From contig VZDJ01000301.1 of the NCBI GenBank assembly GCA_008694505.1, positions 3,988,850 to 4,052,849 of the forward strand: a stretch of DNA of 64,000 nt, given 5' to 3'. Under the pieces are notes generated by a model. That model was not told the DNA's origin. It did no database searches and saw only the letters and a program-made list of their open reading frames with translations. Made by a program: the position numbers and the translations under genes. Below are positions 1 to 12,900 of the stretch, one piece after another; the stretch's first letter is position 1; each line of letters opens with the position of its first letter. Origin of the DNA: Cyanoderma ruficeps (Eukaryota > Chordata > Aves > Passeriformes > Timaliidae).

Positions 1-2901
1 AGATTTCAAACACAATTGAGTGAATGACAAAAGTACAGTTTCCAAACTATAAAGGTATATTTTGACCTTAGTTCTTACAAGTACTATGCAGCCAACATGG
101 AATGGATCCATTCCATTTTCATGTGGAAATAATCTTAACTGGGGAATTAGCATTTAGTCTGGCTGGGAGGTAAACTGGGTTTATTTTACTGAGTTCTGAC
201 AGTTTAAACATCCAGCCTGCCTGCGTGGTAGGCACACAATTGAAATGCACTTTAGAGTCCACGTTGGCAACATGCTGAGCATCCTCCCTTCCCAGGGGCT
301 TTAGGAGGGTTGAGGCTGCTGAGTACTTCTCACAAGATTTGTGTCCATAGCACCACTGGGCTGTGTGTGTGGGTAGAGCTCACTTTGCCATGCCATCATT
401 GACTAGTCCTAATAGTAGCTGGCCTGAATTTCTATCAGAATAAAAGGAGGTTCTGAATTCAAGTGATGCCATATGACTTTTAGAACTGTACCATAACACA
501 GTCCCTTGCTGCTTTTACACAACAGAATGTCTGTCTCCATGTTTCTGAGACAGCTTGAAGTTTGTTTGTCAGTTCTCTCTCTGCCCTGACAAAATATTTC
601 CCTGTGCCAAATACCTAATTTACCAGTCCTGCATGCAGACACTTCATTGACTCAGTAGGGATTAGTAGTTACACATAATTCTAAATTAATTGAAGACACA
701 ATTCAAGCTGAGCAGTCCAGGTCTGAGCTTTTCTAGACCAACCTCAATAATAACACCTCTATTATGAGCTTGTAGGCAGTTCATAATCTGCATCTGTGTG
801 ACCACATGTGATTTAGGCTGACAGGAGTTTGCCTCAGGCAGTATGGCAAAACCCCAGTAACATATATACAGAATAGAAACTAGACAAGATGACTCCGAGT
901 TTCACAATTTCCCAATGGCATGGTTTTGGACAGGGGACCAAAATGGGCTTTGTGGATGCCACCCTGTCACCCTGGAGTTACTATACAGTGTTACTGTCTG
1001 CAAAATGATCCCCTCCTGCCAGGGGGCCACTGGATATACCTGCATCACTCTCTGCAAGGATGAGCATGGCAAAGACCACCCAGTTTGGTACAGTGTGGAA
1101 GATGTGGGTTGGGGTACAACTCCTGCTCTTTCAAAGACACCAGCTGTGAGCTTAAATAAGAGGCACAGCCCACCATGGCTCAACTTGCAGCATGGGAACA
1201 ACAGCCCTTCCTGCCAGGAGCTGGGGAAGGTGACCACACCCATGGGGTGATGTCTGGGGACGTGTTCATGGTGTGAGCATCAGCCCCTAAAGTCAAGGTG
1301 TGAGTGGGGTGGTGCCTGCAGGAGCCAGTTCCCCGTGCACTCTGGGGATTTATCCTTGCTCCATCACAACCAACCAATCAACGTGGGATAAGAGCACTTT
1401 CAACATCAAAAGGTATTTAGAGTTAATTGAGGTCAAGTCAGGCCATCTGCCAGGCACCATGACAAACCCTCTCCATGCACTGTGCAGGGAGCCAAGGTCC
1501 TGTACATTTCCATAGCAGGTATTCCATTCCCTAAGCTGCCTGACCATTACAGACCTTGATGAGGTAGGCACTATGAATACTGCAGAGATGTTCTCAACTG
1601 TTCTCAAAACTGTCAAGCATTTCATTTTACTTCAATGTTTCATTACCTTGCACTTCTCCTATGGCTATATTTGGCAGAGTTTTTTTACTGATTCTCCAGA
1701 CCAGTTGTCCTCTCCCTTTGGCAAAATTATTAGTCAGGACTACAGACCCAGTTCTGTATTAATTTTTCAACTCTGCATATAATGAACATGCTAATAAATA
1801 TCTTCTACTCCAATAGCATTTATCCAAAATCAAGATGGAAACCTAACATGCCCAGCTGGGAGCACAGCAACTTACCATTAGTTTTATAAAAGTACCCAGT
1901 AGAGGTCTGAATCTATTTTGCACAGTTGGGTTTTTCCTTCTGGGGAAAAAATAAAATTCAAGATCAATCTCTGTGCCAGAAAATGTGGACAATGAAAACA
2001 GATGTGAGAATTGACTTTTCTGGCCCTAGCTTTGGGAAAGTGCTTCAAGAAACAAAGATCTGCAAAGAAAAAATAAAATTATAATAAACTCTTGTTGAAA
2101 AAAAAATCCCATTCATCTGATTCATAATTTTAATGATTAAAAACCCATTTTCCCTCCATTCCAAACAGTTTCAGGCTGAGGTTCTAGGTTTTTCCATAAC
2201 ACAACAATAAAGCAGAATCTGTAGTGATAACCAGGACCAAAGACGGCCTCCACTGAGCGCTCACGGAAGCAAAATAAAAATCTAAACTGCTGCAGAGGAT
2301 AAATGAATACTGCAACAGCCAAGACTTTATGCTGGCTTGAAGGCTCTACCTGCTGAAAAGCAGACGCTTTTAGCTGCTGTGGCCTCTTTGCTACAATATC
2401 TGAAAACTTCACACCTAAATGATCACATTCTCAGAGAGGCACTATTTATCTCTAGGGGAGCTGAAGCAAACACAAGGATTAAAGGCTTTTTCACCAAAGT
2501 ATTCAGGTACTTATAACATGATTGTTTTCAGAGGGAAGGTAGGAGCCTGAGCATCTTCAGATTTTCTAGCTCTGTGTGACTCTGGAGGCCACAGGACAAC
2601 GATGTAGCAGAAACTGAAAGCAGGAAAGAATTTCAGCAGGAAATTTTATCCAAATTAATTTTTAACTCTGGTCTTCCAACTACAGGTTAATACCCAATCA
2701 ACTAGATCATCTTTCTTGTGCTTCTTATCATCCTTATTTCCAAATCCTGCTCTACCTCTCCACTCAGGTACAAATACACAATGGTGCCACAACAAAAATG
2801 TTCTTTTTATCTCTTTGCAAGGTACAGACACGTGCCATATCAATGCTGCCACACACACTCCATGGCTCTATAAAAGAGCTCCGGAAGTTGTTGAGACTCT
2901 T
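1..2901. other. Non-coding unique DNA with a GC-richer pocket
   Basis: No gene is recognisable here. The block is AT-rich except for about 900-1380, which is GC-richer and is open on both strands (113 codons minus at 902-1243, 111 codons plus at 915-1250). Overlapping open frames on both strands suggest a composition effect. Neither translation shows a domain, signal peptide or splice-framed exon that I recognise. An A-rich stretch at 2060-2108 carries AATAAA-like words followed by a run of A, but no gene copy is identifiable upstream of it. Confidence 0.6.
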
Positions 2902-2925
2902 CACCACCACCACCATCATCATCAT
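2902..2925. repeat. Microsatellite (CAC)4(CAT)4
   Basis: Four CAC units run directly into four CAT units, then CAG. This is a short compound trinucleotide repeat. In one frame it would read as poly-histidine, but no gene frame surrounds it, so this is coincidental. Confidence 0.9.
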
Positions 2926-5533
2926 CAGTTTTCATTTTGACCAAAGGGCTTTTTGGACACAGCAGCTGGCAGGGACACAGGGCACAATGATTTTTATTAG
3001 AGAAAGTAGTTGCCACCCTATAACATTTTAAAGATTTAAAATTGAGAAATTAATTTGCATTAACTTTTGTGTCCTGATATGACTTGGGACAAATACCAAT
3101 AGTGTATTTTCCACCATCTCCAACTGTTTAATCTACTTGTATTCCACAATTTCTTGGTTTTGATCTGTATAACATAGAAAATGAAGAGATTTATACAGCC
3201 AACATTGACATGATTGTAGTAACTATTGTAACAGTAAATTAGTATGTCTAATAAGAAGTTGAATGAATGTACAGTTTGCATAAAGCTTTGAAATTCCATA
3301 ATCTCCCATGCTGAACTTTTGGATGGACAAGGAGGCAGATTGCTTATATTAAGTGTCTTTTTTTAATATACTGTTCTCATAAGTTTACCAGCAGAACAAT
3401 GAATTTCAAAGGCTTACAATTTTCTGCCTTATTTCTATTGGTCCTCATAGGAAGAGACCAGGGTCTTCCAGGCATCTATGGACCCCAGGATGAAAACTAT
3501 TCACTGACATGCTTAAAATTAAGCAGAGTTTGGAGGTTTGTTGAATCAGCAAATACAAGCATACATTAGTTATTTGATGAAATTAATATTAATTTTTAAA
3601 TAACTTCTTAGATGAGTGTAAATTGGTTGTAATGGTAAACTTGGCTCTATTTCACTTAGTACTGCTTGCTTGGCTAATGTGTACTTGGAGAATATTTCCA
3701 TTTTACCACACTACTAATGTGCACTAATCATGTTTTTTCATGTAAGTAAATAGCTGGGATGTTGCACAGAACTTTTTGATCAGTGTAGCATGATTTAAGA
3801 GAATGGTTATGCCTTTATTGGTCTCATAATCCTACTTAACCTCTGTATGAATCATTGCAGTAATGTCTGTGTTAATAACAGCTTCCACATACACATTTAT
3901 GTACACAAAAGTTAAAATTTTAGCTGCCTTTTATTTCAGTAGATTTAAAGTGTCACTGTATTTTTCCACTGAAGCAAAATACTGAAAATATTTCACTTAT
4001 CATATGTGTTTTCTCCCGCCCATTGGCTTCTGTGTCACTTCATGAGTGATATTAAATTATGTTGCATGATTTGAAAATCATGAGCCTTCTCTTCTTTTCA
4101 AATCCTCACATGAGAGAAGGGCCACTTTTGTAAGTTCCCTGACAACATCCATAAGGAAATCTCTTGGGAATAGGAAGGCATCTTGAAAACAGATACCAAC
4201 AATTTCATTTCAAACCTCATGAGGCAGCAGACCAAGCTGGTTCTCTGCACACCTGATGTATATCTGGACTACCTGCCAGTGGATTTCCTGCACCACAGCT
4301 GTGCCCCCCTCAGAACTGGGGGGACTGGAGGAGGGAGATCACCATGTCTTAAGAGAACATTGCATAAATCCATCCAAGTGAGCCTCTGTGGTCTTTTCTT
4401 TCCTTCGCCTCCTCCCCATCTTTGCTCTTCCATAGATTCCCCAGATAAAGTTTATCTCTGTGTTGATTTAACTGCTCCATCCTTATGGCTTGATGAAATG
4501 CAAACATTCTGTTTTGCAACAGGCCAGTCAGAATTTGATTTGTCAGGCTTTGCATAGAAAGAGGCACTAAACCCCTATGAAATTTTCCTTCCCCACTACA
4601 CGTCATGGGCTACAAACTCTAAGGCTGTAGGTACCTTGTCTTTGCATGGTGCCAGTTTTTACGGCCTCTTCTCTGGCTTTTTGCCATAACAGATTGCACA
4701 GATTGGAACTTCTCAGCAGACCACACAGGAATAACACACTATTACACAACCCTGCTGCTCCATACTGTAAACACCTCTCTCCATCATTTCAGTCACCATC
4801 TCACTTCCTTTGTATTTGGCTGGGATGTGCTAATCTCGAGTTCCAAAGTGTTAAAGAATTAGTTGCAACCTTGAATATGGGGGTGCAAAAAGGAGAAGAG
4901 AGTCATGGCAGGAGAAGAAGAGGTGCATAACGCAGGAGTGTGTGCCTTGAACAAGATCCAACAGAGGTGTACCTTGTCTATGACCTGCCTGCTGAGCCTG
5001 CTGCTTGCCTACAAAAATCTCCGCTCAGCACTAACACGGGTCCCGCACATGAATTCTAGTTGAGAGCCACGAGACAGGTAGCAGGAAAATGCCACTTTAA
5101 GTCCTGGCATGCCCTGCCTGGACAAAAAGCATGTTCACCCAACATCCTCTGGAAATCCATCCTTTCACTCCTGAAACTCATGCAGTAACTTGCCTGGTGC
5201 CCCTCCCACCTTGACCCTGACACAGACCTACTTAAAACAGAGGCCATGTTTTTAAACATATCAGTTCCTGCTTAAGTCCATATGTTTCAGGCCAAAATTC
5301 TGATCAGAGAAGTTAAAGGAATTTTATCCATTGATTTATATAGGATAATTTATTGCAGTAAGTTTCAAAACTTGTGGCATTTCACCTGACACAGGAGTTT
5401 ACTTTGCAAACTGTGTCCACTACTGACAGCAGAGACTGAAATTTTTGATAGTCACAGTAGAAACCACATATTTTATATCAATTATATTGGAGCATATTGG
5501 TGAATAACCAATGGGAACATTAGATAACTAATA
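2926..5533. other. Non-coding unique DNA
   Basis: No recognisable gene or young repeat. The longest open stretch is 124 codons (4183-4557, plus). It overlaps an 85-codon minus-strand frame and has no recognisable motif. The rest is AT-rich unique sequence. Confidence 0.55.
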
Positions 5534-5600
5534 ATCACAGCTTGCATTTGCATAGTGCAAAGCTTTTCATCCACCCAAAGAAGCTTTGAGAAAGAGATAA
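5534..5600 (-). repeat. Possible MIR1_Amn SINE tail fragment
   Basis: The segment has a block like AGCTTTTCATCCACC followed by AAGCTTTGAG. This resembles the reverse complement of the amniote MIR tail (a GCGCTTTTCATCC-type block, then CTCAAAGCGCTTT). The similarity is judged by eye and from memory of the consensus. Only the tail is seen, with no head or core. A profile search against Dfam MIR1_Amn would settle it. Confidence 0.4.
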
Positions 5601-5888
5601 GCCATAATCAATGGAGCGAGCCAAAACAAATATGTTCATGAAAAATTATTAAAAAAATTATACCCCCTTGTAAAAAAAATTCATTTTAATTCTCTTCGCT
5701 ACTTACCAAATTTGAAATATTTCATAATGGGTCAGAGAAAGGTATTAACAAATCCAACTTCTAGTGAATGTCCTTTTCTGAAGAAAAAAAAAAAAGGTGT
5801 AAAAGAGTAGTACCCTTCCCATAAAACACAAATTAGTTCACATTTCAAAATGCAACCTCAGACTTTCAGTAATTTCTCCTCTTGTATA

Positions 5889-5924
5889 CAAATATAAAAT
5901 ATATATATAACATATATAAAATAT
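5889..5924. repeat. TA-rich low-complexity tract
   Basis: A run made almost only of A and T, with ATATATATATA at its core and variant ATATAAAAT words around it. It is simple sequence and probably variable between individuals. Confidence 0.8.
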
Positions 5925-6701
5925 TATTTTAAGATGAAGTTCACTGCTGTTCACTGCACACATATAATAAGCAAGTGCATTGGGGTAAACCTGCCTCTGA
6001 ATCATTAAGTGGTTGGTAATACTGCTGATTATATTCATTATTAAAAATTCATAGTATAGTTTTTCATTGCAAGTGAAATACCCCAGTCTTGTCAGCCTGA
6101 ACCTGATCTCAGCTGTATCTCAGATGAATCTTACCCAATTTAATGGAGCACAGTCAAAAAATATTCTACTGTACTGGCTTATAAAAATCAGCCTCTCTTA
6201 ATTTCCAAGCACCTTTAAAAAGAGACCAAGCCACACATCCAATGATAAAGATTTTCTCTTTCAGAACAGAAGGATAATAATTTCAAGCTCTTGCAAACAT
6301 CTTAGAATAATTGATCAAGTCCATAGGTTATGTACAAGCCTTATTTTCACAACAAATATTACTGTAAAAATTTTACAAGACACTAAAGATAGTTTCATTG
6401 CAGTTTGGAGTTTACCTACATGAAATCACCTAGAAAGGTCAATTTATATCCACAAAAGTAGGTGATATCTATACTCTGGAATGAGGTCATTCCTGAAATT
6501 ATCTGCTTTTCCAGAGAAACACTGCATATACTGGTCAAATTTCTCTAATTTGCAAACACACCTTTCTCAGTTCCATTATTATTATTTTCAGTTCAGCTCA
6601 GCTGAACATAACAGTTTGCCTCCTCTTTAATGATGCACTGAGTGAAAAACAACATACATCAGCCTTTTCAATCACAGCTGGAATACTGCCATGTTCTGAA
6701 T

Positions 6702-6738
6702 TTTATTAATTTTAATAGAGCTTTTAATTAATTTTAAT
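6702..6738. repeat. Paired TTAAT-rich direct repeat
   Basis: Two near-identical words of the form ATTAATTTTAAT are separated by a few bases. The pair also contains TTAATTAA, the core bound by many homeodomain proteins. Simple AT-richness explains it equally well. Confidence 0.5.
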
Positions 6739-7371
6739 TTCAATAGTATATTTAGGACAATTTTAGTAAAAAAAATATATTTTTTCTGTTTTATCAAGGC
6801 ACTACTGATAATGAAGTGAACCAAGTAAGAACCAAATTATTTTCTCAGGTGTGTATACAGTATCACTTATTAAATCCTCTGCCTGCAAAGCCATTGAATT
6901 GTTCACATATCTCAGCCAACTTAGTTTACTCTGTCTTAAGATAATTTTAAAAATATTTTAATATTTATTTTAAAATATCATCATATTTTGAGATATAAAT
7001 TCAAAGTAGTAGAAAATAAGTTTTCCACTTCATTGATACGTCGGTGATTGTTTCCTGGTACATCCTATTCCTTCCATAGTCTGTGCCAATCCAGATTTGT
7101 TACCTGCATTAGTCTGCTCTCAGCAGAAGATGCTGTTTTCCTACAAACTAAATGAAAACTCCTTTTTATGCATTGACATGGGAAGCAATTGCTAAAAGAA
7201 TGTCTTTCTTGTTTGTCTCACACTGCCCCAGGGCTGGGCAGATGACAGTCGTGATCCTTCTCATTTACTGATTATAAAACCTGGGAAGAAAAGAGAAAAA
7301 CCTTCTGATGAGGCGAAATCACAATCCCTTCTAGAGCCACTGGGTAATTCACCTCACACTGCTAATGCAGT

Positions 7372-7384
7372 TATATATATATAT
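7372..7384. repeat. Short (TA)n microsatellite
   Basis: An uninterrupted TA alternation of 13 bases followed by a T-rich run. This is simple sequence with no other visible role. Confidence 0.85.
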
Positions 7385-9123
7385 TTGTTGTTTTTTTTCC
7401 CTTAGGATGAGGATTCAAAATAGAACTGCAAGGTGATTACATGATTTGGGAAGAGTTTCTAAGTAGTATTTGCAGGACATCCTTGCTGTGTAACAAACAT
7501 TCATCCAGAAGAAAAAGTGCCATAGGGAATATACAGATATGCAGATTACAAACAGACAGACATGCAAATTAGAGATAATCATTAAATTAGTAAAAAATTA
7601 CCACTTAGGAAAAGAGTGTCAAATGAAGAGATCAGTATAAACAATGGTAAAAAACAAACAGAAAAGAAAAATGTCTGCCTTTTTAGGAGGGAGAGACAAA
7701 CAATAAGGCTAATTAAAATGTTGGTAAGATGAGAACAGGGCCAAGAAAACAGAGACATGAAAGAAGAGTAAATACTTCAAGTATATCTCAGTTAGCTACC
7801 AAATGAAAGAAGTCAGGAAACCACAGTGATGGTCACAAAGAAGGAAAGATATCAAGAGGGAATCAGAAAAGATGGACATCAGCGGATATTGTTTTCTTTG
7901 AAGAGGGTGGCAAAATCCTCCTTGGAGATCAAAGGAAGTACTAAGGAAGTGAAAGGATTTATTGACCAAGTGCCGTCCTTAGCTCACATACTCACTTGTC
8001 TAACTAGAAAATAGCTGAAACTGTTGGTATTACATAATAGCTCAGGTTAGTACAAGCAGAATGTCAGCTCAGAGGAGCCAGCAGACAGCAAGAATATCTA
8101 ACAATTTCTTAAAACTCCTACAAAACAGCAAAAGAAACTTCCTGAGGATTCCAAAGAAGGTCATCTTGCACTCATTTTGGAAAACAATTACATAAAGTGT
8201 TATTTGAGAAGAACTTTTACATTGGAGCAAAGTTGAAAAGGAAAAAGATTAACTTTTTTATAAGGTTAAGTTTGAGCCCTCCTGTGCTACCTTTACTAAC
8301 ATTTGAGATTAAACAAGAGATTTCACTCTTGTAACAGTTTTGCCTGGAATTTTAGTGAAGCCATGTTTTCTTATTAATTTTCATGGAATTTATCACAACA
8401 TCATAAATGCATGACTTCAACAAACAAACTATACCTGAAAAAAGTTGTTTGCATTTCAAAGGTCTCTAGTAGATTTAGATAGTTCCTTAACCGAGAAATT
8501 TTTACCACGATAGCCTAAATTGCAACAACAACATGAATGTGTTTTCTTCATTGCAATCTTTCTGCATGAAAATGCAATCTAAAGATCATAGGGGATGTGT
8601 TGATATCCCGATCTATGTACAAGTGTGATTTCTGCAGGGGTTATGTCTGTAACTGGGTTATCTGTGCTACACTTACACCCAGCCCCAGTAAGACTGAGGA
8701 TTTATTAAACTGAACATCATAAATAGAAGATGCCACAGTAGGGTTTCTGCCCCACAGGGCTCAGTCACTGGGCAACTCAACAGAGAAAAGGTACAGAAAA
8801 TAGGAATGAGTTGGAATTTTTAAGGCCCAGCTGTGAATCAGATTCTCCAGGACGACAGTGGGGATGTGGCAACTTTGGTGCCATTTTTCAGGAGGGTATC
8901 AGAATCTAGGCTGATGAAACTGTGGAAGGAGGATTTCTCAGTGTTTTTCACACCAGTATTCTTTCCTCACAAGGTCAAGTCTTTCCACACTTTAGTCAAG
9001 TCTTTCATCTCTTTCCCTCTTTTCCTTGCTCAGGTGCCCTCTTTCACTTCCCTTCACAGTTGCCTTATGTCCTCTCTTGTACCCTTTGGCACTTGCTCCT
9101 GGGGTGGAGAAGCAGGAGAGAGA
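7385..9123. other. Non-coding DNA with an A-biased plus strand
   Basis: From about 7490 to 8300 the plus strand is strongly A-rich and purine-rich, with AAAGAA, GAAGA and ACAGA words repeated throughout. This is unlike the more balanced flanks. A 62-codon open frame (7826-8014, plus) lies inside and has many K, E and R codons, as A-rich sequence would give. No retroviral or LINE motif is recognisable. A 113-codon plus frame at 8833-9174 overlaps the GGGATT repeat and is not convincing as a gene. Confidence 0.5.
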
Positions 9124-9147
9124 GGGATTGGGATTGGGATTGGGATT
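9124..9147 (+). repeat. (GGGATT)4 hexamer microsatellite, possible G-quadruplex
   Basis: Four perfect GGGATT units follow an AGAGAG lead. Four GGG runs separated by ATT loops meet the usual sequence rule for an intramolecular G-quadruplex on the plus strand. The unit differs from the vertebrate telomere repeat TTAGGG by base order, so this is not an interstitial telomere. Confidence 0.85.
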
Positions 9148-9747
9148 CTCTTCTTGGTGAAAGCTCATCCTTAGTGAGACAGACTTGGGCAAAGTACTGA
9201 GCTCCTCTTCACAAAAAACATCTTACTGGACAATTGTACATCTAATTTGCCATTTGCACAGGCAAGGTATTCCCTCATAACCAGGACAATTTTTTGTGTG
9301 AGTAGTTACTTTATTATGGGAATGAAAATCAGCATTGCAGGGATTTGTTTATTTAGTTTTCCTAAAAAAAAGGTGTTATCTTTCATATACATTCATGGCA
9401 CTTGCCTTACATCGCAAACTATCAGTAAAGTTAGTGATTGTCATTAGCAAAAGAATCAAATGTTGACTGACAGTAAAAGCCAGTAAAATACTCACTTGTC
9501 AGTAAAAGTGGCAAGATAATTTAGAACTTTTCATTGCTTTGGCATAAGTTCCTGGACTATTTGAGTACTTTTAATATCAAAGGGCTTTATTTATCATTGT
9601 TGAAATGATGTGTTCTATAAAAATTGACACATATGACCATAAACAGAAGCAGTAGGAATCCAAAATTGCCTTGAAAATTGTACTCCAAATTGCACAAGTT
9701 AGATCAAAATTTGAAACTGAGATATGAGTGAGAAGACAAAATGTAAC
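9148..9747. other. Non-coding DNA with scattered CAGTAAA words
   Basis: Unique AT-rich sequence. The word CAGTAAA occurs four times between 9422 and 9506, with uneven spacing, so it is a loose cluster and not a tandem array. No gene is seen. Confidence 0.5.
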
Positions 9748-9923
9748 TGGAACAAGTTTCCCAGAGAAGATGTGGATGTCCCATCCACGCAAGGGTTCAA
9801 GGCCAGGTTGAATGGGGCTCCAAGCAAGCTGGTCTACAGGAAGGTTTCCCAACCCATGGCAGGGGGATTAAAATCCATGAGCTTTAAGATCCTTTCCAAC
9901 CCAGGCCACTCTATGATTCTATG
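9748..9923 (+). mobile_element. CR1 LINE, 5'-truncated 3' end
   Basis: This is the 3' terminal part of a chicken-repeat-1 non-LTR retrotransposon. The diagnostic order is present: a CCCAGAGAAG block, TGTGGATG followed by CCCATCC, GTTCAAGGCCAGGTTG, ATGGGGCTC, CTGGTCTA, CCCATGGCAGG, then CCTTTCCAACCCAGGCCA and the terminal ATTCTATG octamer. CR1 copies are normally cut short at the 5' end because reverse transcription starts at the 3' end, and this copy keeps only about 175 bases. No part of ORF2 remains, so it cannot move by itself. Several substitutions against the remembered consensus, and only about one octamer at the end, suggest an old copy. An open frame runs through it (9724-9930) but is not a CR1 protein. 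The element identifies the genome as sauropsid and most likely avian. Confidence 0.93.
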
Positions 9924-12900
9924 TGTTTGAAACAAAAATGTTTAAATTGAGTAAATATTTTGAGAAGTGTATTTTTCCCCTCCCCACTGAGTATCATTTT
10001 GAAAATCAACTAATTTAGGAACCTCTGTCCTAAGTTCTTTGTGAATGTGCTCTCTAATATTAAAGCATATGTAGCATAGGCTTGGACACAGTGGTGATTG
10101 CTTCTAGGTATCAGTCCCTGTATTCCCTGTGACCACCACGTGAATTAACAAGGCAAAGTTCAGTTTCAACACCACTGCTTGACTCATTACCACAGCCCTC
10201 CTAGTAAGCGAGGTGGCTCACAGGGGACCTGCAAAACAGCTGCCCTCTGGGTGTCTTGTTTTGGCGGCCTTTTCCATCTGTTTTACCTGTCTCCCTTTCT
10301 GAATAATTTATTTCACCATCTCCCTAAGTAGAGCACCTGGCCTAGGGCTAACTCTTCCACCTAAATTATTCAGAGCTGAAAACTCTTTGGTTTATACTCA
10401 GATAATGTAATGACTTAACAGGACAAAACCCTCAACTTTGAAGCAACTGTGAATGTTTCTAGGCTCTGGACTGTGTTAGCAGTTTGAAAGGTTGGCTGTG
10501 TAAACTATGTACAAAAGAACCACAGAAATCCTTCCTCCTCAAACATCTTCAAAGCCTCTTTCAGGAGCTAAAACTTTCCAAAGCAGGGCTCTTTTACCTT
10601 GATGCCTCTCTGCCACATCTCAGTCCCGCGGGAAGCCAGAGGATGCCTCCGTGTGTGTGCACTGCAGCCGGCTTGTCCCTGGTCTTTATGCAGGAAAAGA
10701 CTCTGAAAATTGGCTGCAGGGCTGGACTTTGTGCACGTCTGTTCTCTTCACAAGCAGGTTTTTGTTCAGAAACACCAAAACCCACCCCTGTGCAGCGCTC
10801 CCGTCCACGGTCCGTACTTCACTATCTTTATCTCAAGAACTCTACAGTTAAAATAATTCCTCCCTGCCTCTGTTCCTAATAGCACAGACAGCTGCCACAC
10901 TCCAGCAGAAAGGGGCTGTACAAGGTTCTGGCCTTGGATGCCACAAACCAGCTGCTCTTAGACTGAAACCTCACTGGTAATTTTGGGTGCAACTTTGACT
11001 GTCCCTGTCCGAATTGACTATGGCTGAGGTAAAGTTTCAGGCTTGCTTTTAAACATTTGCTCCATTTGCTTTCCCACAATGTTTCCACTGTTTTTACCCT
11101 TTTAATTATGCTCAAGAAGCCTATGAACGGCAGTTCTTTCATTACTTTTGAAATTCTTGTATTGATTGTTTGGAAGACAATCAATACCAGAAGGTGACCT
11201 CCTGTCTTGCAAGATACTTACTTCAGTAAATGTCTTTATTTCTGAAAGAAGTTTTATTTTAAAAACTCATGGTATCGAAGGCATAATTTGAGATTTAAAA
11301 TCGAGGGATATCTTAAAGTCTTTCCCTCTTCAAGTTAAGAGGGAATGCTAAATTCTACTTGATGAGAAAATGAATGAACAGAATATTCATAAACGAAGGA
11401 ACAGTTTTTGAGAAGACTGTTTCCAAATGGCCTTGCAGCAAAATATATAAAAGTTAATTAGTGCAATTGCTATCTGGGTTACTCTGGGTTTACCTCAGTG
11501 CCATAAAAGTAAAAGAATTATTAAAATCAGTTTGGGAAAATCAGTGCATTGTCACTTCTACAGTCAAGAAATCCCAAATATTTTTCACATTAATTTACAG
11601 GAACCAGCACAGATGCTGTTGAGAGAATAAAAAGATCATACAGTAATCTTTATCATATCCTACCCAAAGCTAAAATTATTTTCAGCTGGATTTTTGTCTG
11701 CATAAGCACCAAAGAATGGACACATTTTGCAGCAACTAGCATTGTCTGTTTACTTTAGGGATGTACATAATGCCCATCACTGTAGTTCTTATAGGCACTG
11801 TATGAACTGTTTCATTTTCCTCTGAGAAGTTTATCAAGTATCAGGTATTTGCTTTTTTCTGCAGCTTGGGAAATCAGGGTCATGGATTTCAAATGAAGTG
11901 CTTTGTACTCTCCAAGGGCAGTGAGAAAACACAATAGTACAGACAAAATCTAATCAAAGTATTTTGGCTTTTTGCCTCAAATTTATTTTACAATGGGAAA
12001 AAAAATTCAAGGTGCGACTTGAATCCCTTCAAGAGTTCCCTTCCTGTGTGTGCGGCTCTCGCCAGAAACACGAGACTGACACAATGATAAAATGCGCTGC
12101 CAGGTCCTGCTGCCCACTCAAAGACCCTCCCTCAGGTATCAGGTGCCTTCCCTGAGCTTTGAGGTCAACCAGACACCTCCCTCGAGGCTTACCTGGGCTG
12201 AAGGATACATCTACCCGAAAATCCGCTCAGGTAGAGCAGCTGTTATCTGAGCTAGGATCAAAGTCCCCCTCTGCACTCCAGAAAAAACATCTTCCAAGCT
12301 GGTCGTCTTTCTCCATGATTCAAATGAATGTTGAATGAGTCTCTGGGGACAACAGTTGTTGTGCTGAGGAGAGAGCTGTCAGAAATACTTTATCGTGAAA
12401 GTTCAGTCCCTTTCAGGGCCTTTTATTATTAATAGTCATCACTGCAGGGGAGCATTAAACACAGACCCTATTTACTGTACAAATTGATATATTATAAACC
12501 ACAAAAGCCATCCTGGTGCTTTGCTTCTTCACCTTCCCTTTCAGCATGCTAGCGTGAGGGAATCTTTGACCTTTGTGTGGCTAGAATACAGACAGTGAAT
12601 TTTGGTTTAGCGTGGCCAGGCTGGGTTGCTCAGAGCAGCTGATTTTTTGAGGATCACTGTCTTGAGGAGTGGGAAGAGTACAGTGACATCTGTACTGTAT
12701 GAAAGGCAAGACATGTTGCTCCATAGTGACACAGTTCATTGATACAAAAAGTCAAGGGCATTTATACCCCTGAAAAGTCCACAGGATGCTTATAGTTTTG
12801 TACTGGATTTGAAGCAGCTCCCTCAGCTTTCTGCTGCCTGCTACAGCATTGCACCTCAAACAAAAGATGAGCATATTATCTGTAGCCTGATTTCTGCAGC

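Larger units (their letters stand above)
5601..7371. other. AT-rich non-coding DNA
   Basis: Very AT-rich unique sequence with no supported gene. It holds the TA-rich tract at 5889-5924 and paired TTAAT-type words around 6702-6740. No open stretch above 66 codons is present. Confidence 0.6.

Noticed and set aside
2060..2108. 3' end of a retroposed gene copy (AATAAA plus A run)
   Set aside because: No gene-like sequence upstream and no target-site duplication; A-rich simple sequence is enough.
2902..2925. Poly-histidine tag-like coding sequence
   Set aside because: It is simply a CAC/CAT microsatellite in a non-coding context; no expression frame surrounds it.
9124..9147. Interstitial telomere repeat
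   Set aside because: The unit is GGGATT, which is not a rotation of TTAGGG or of its complement.
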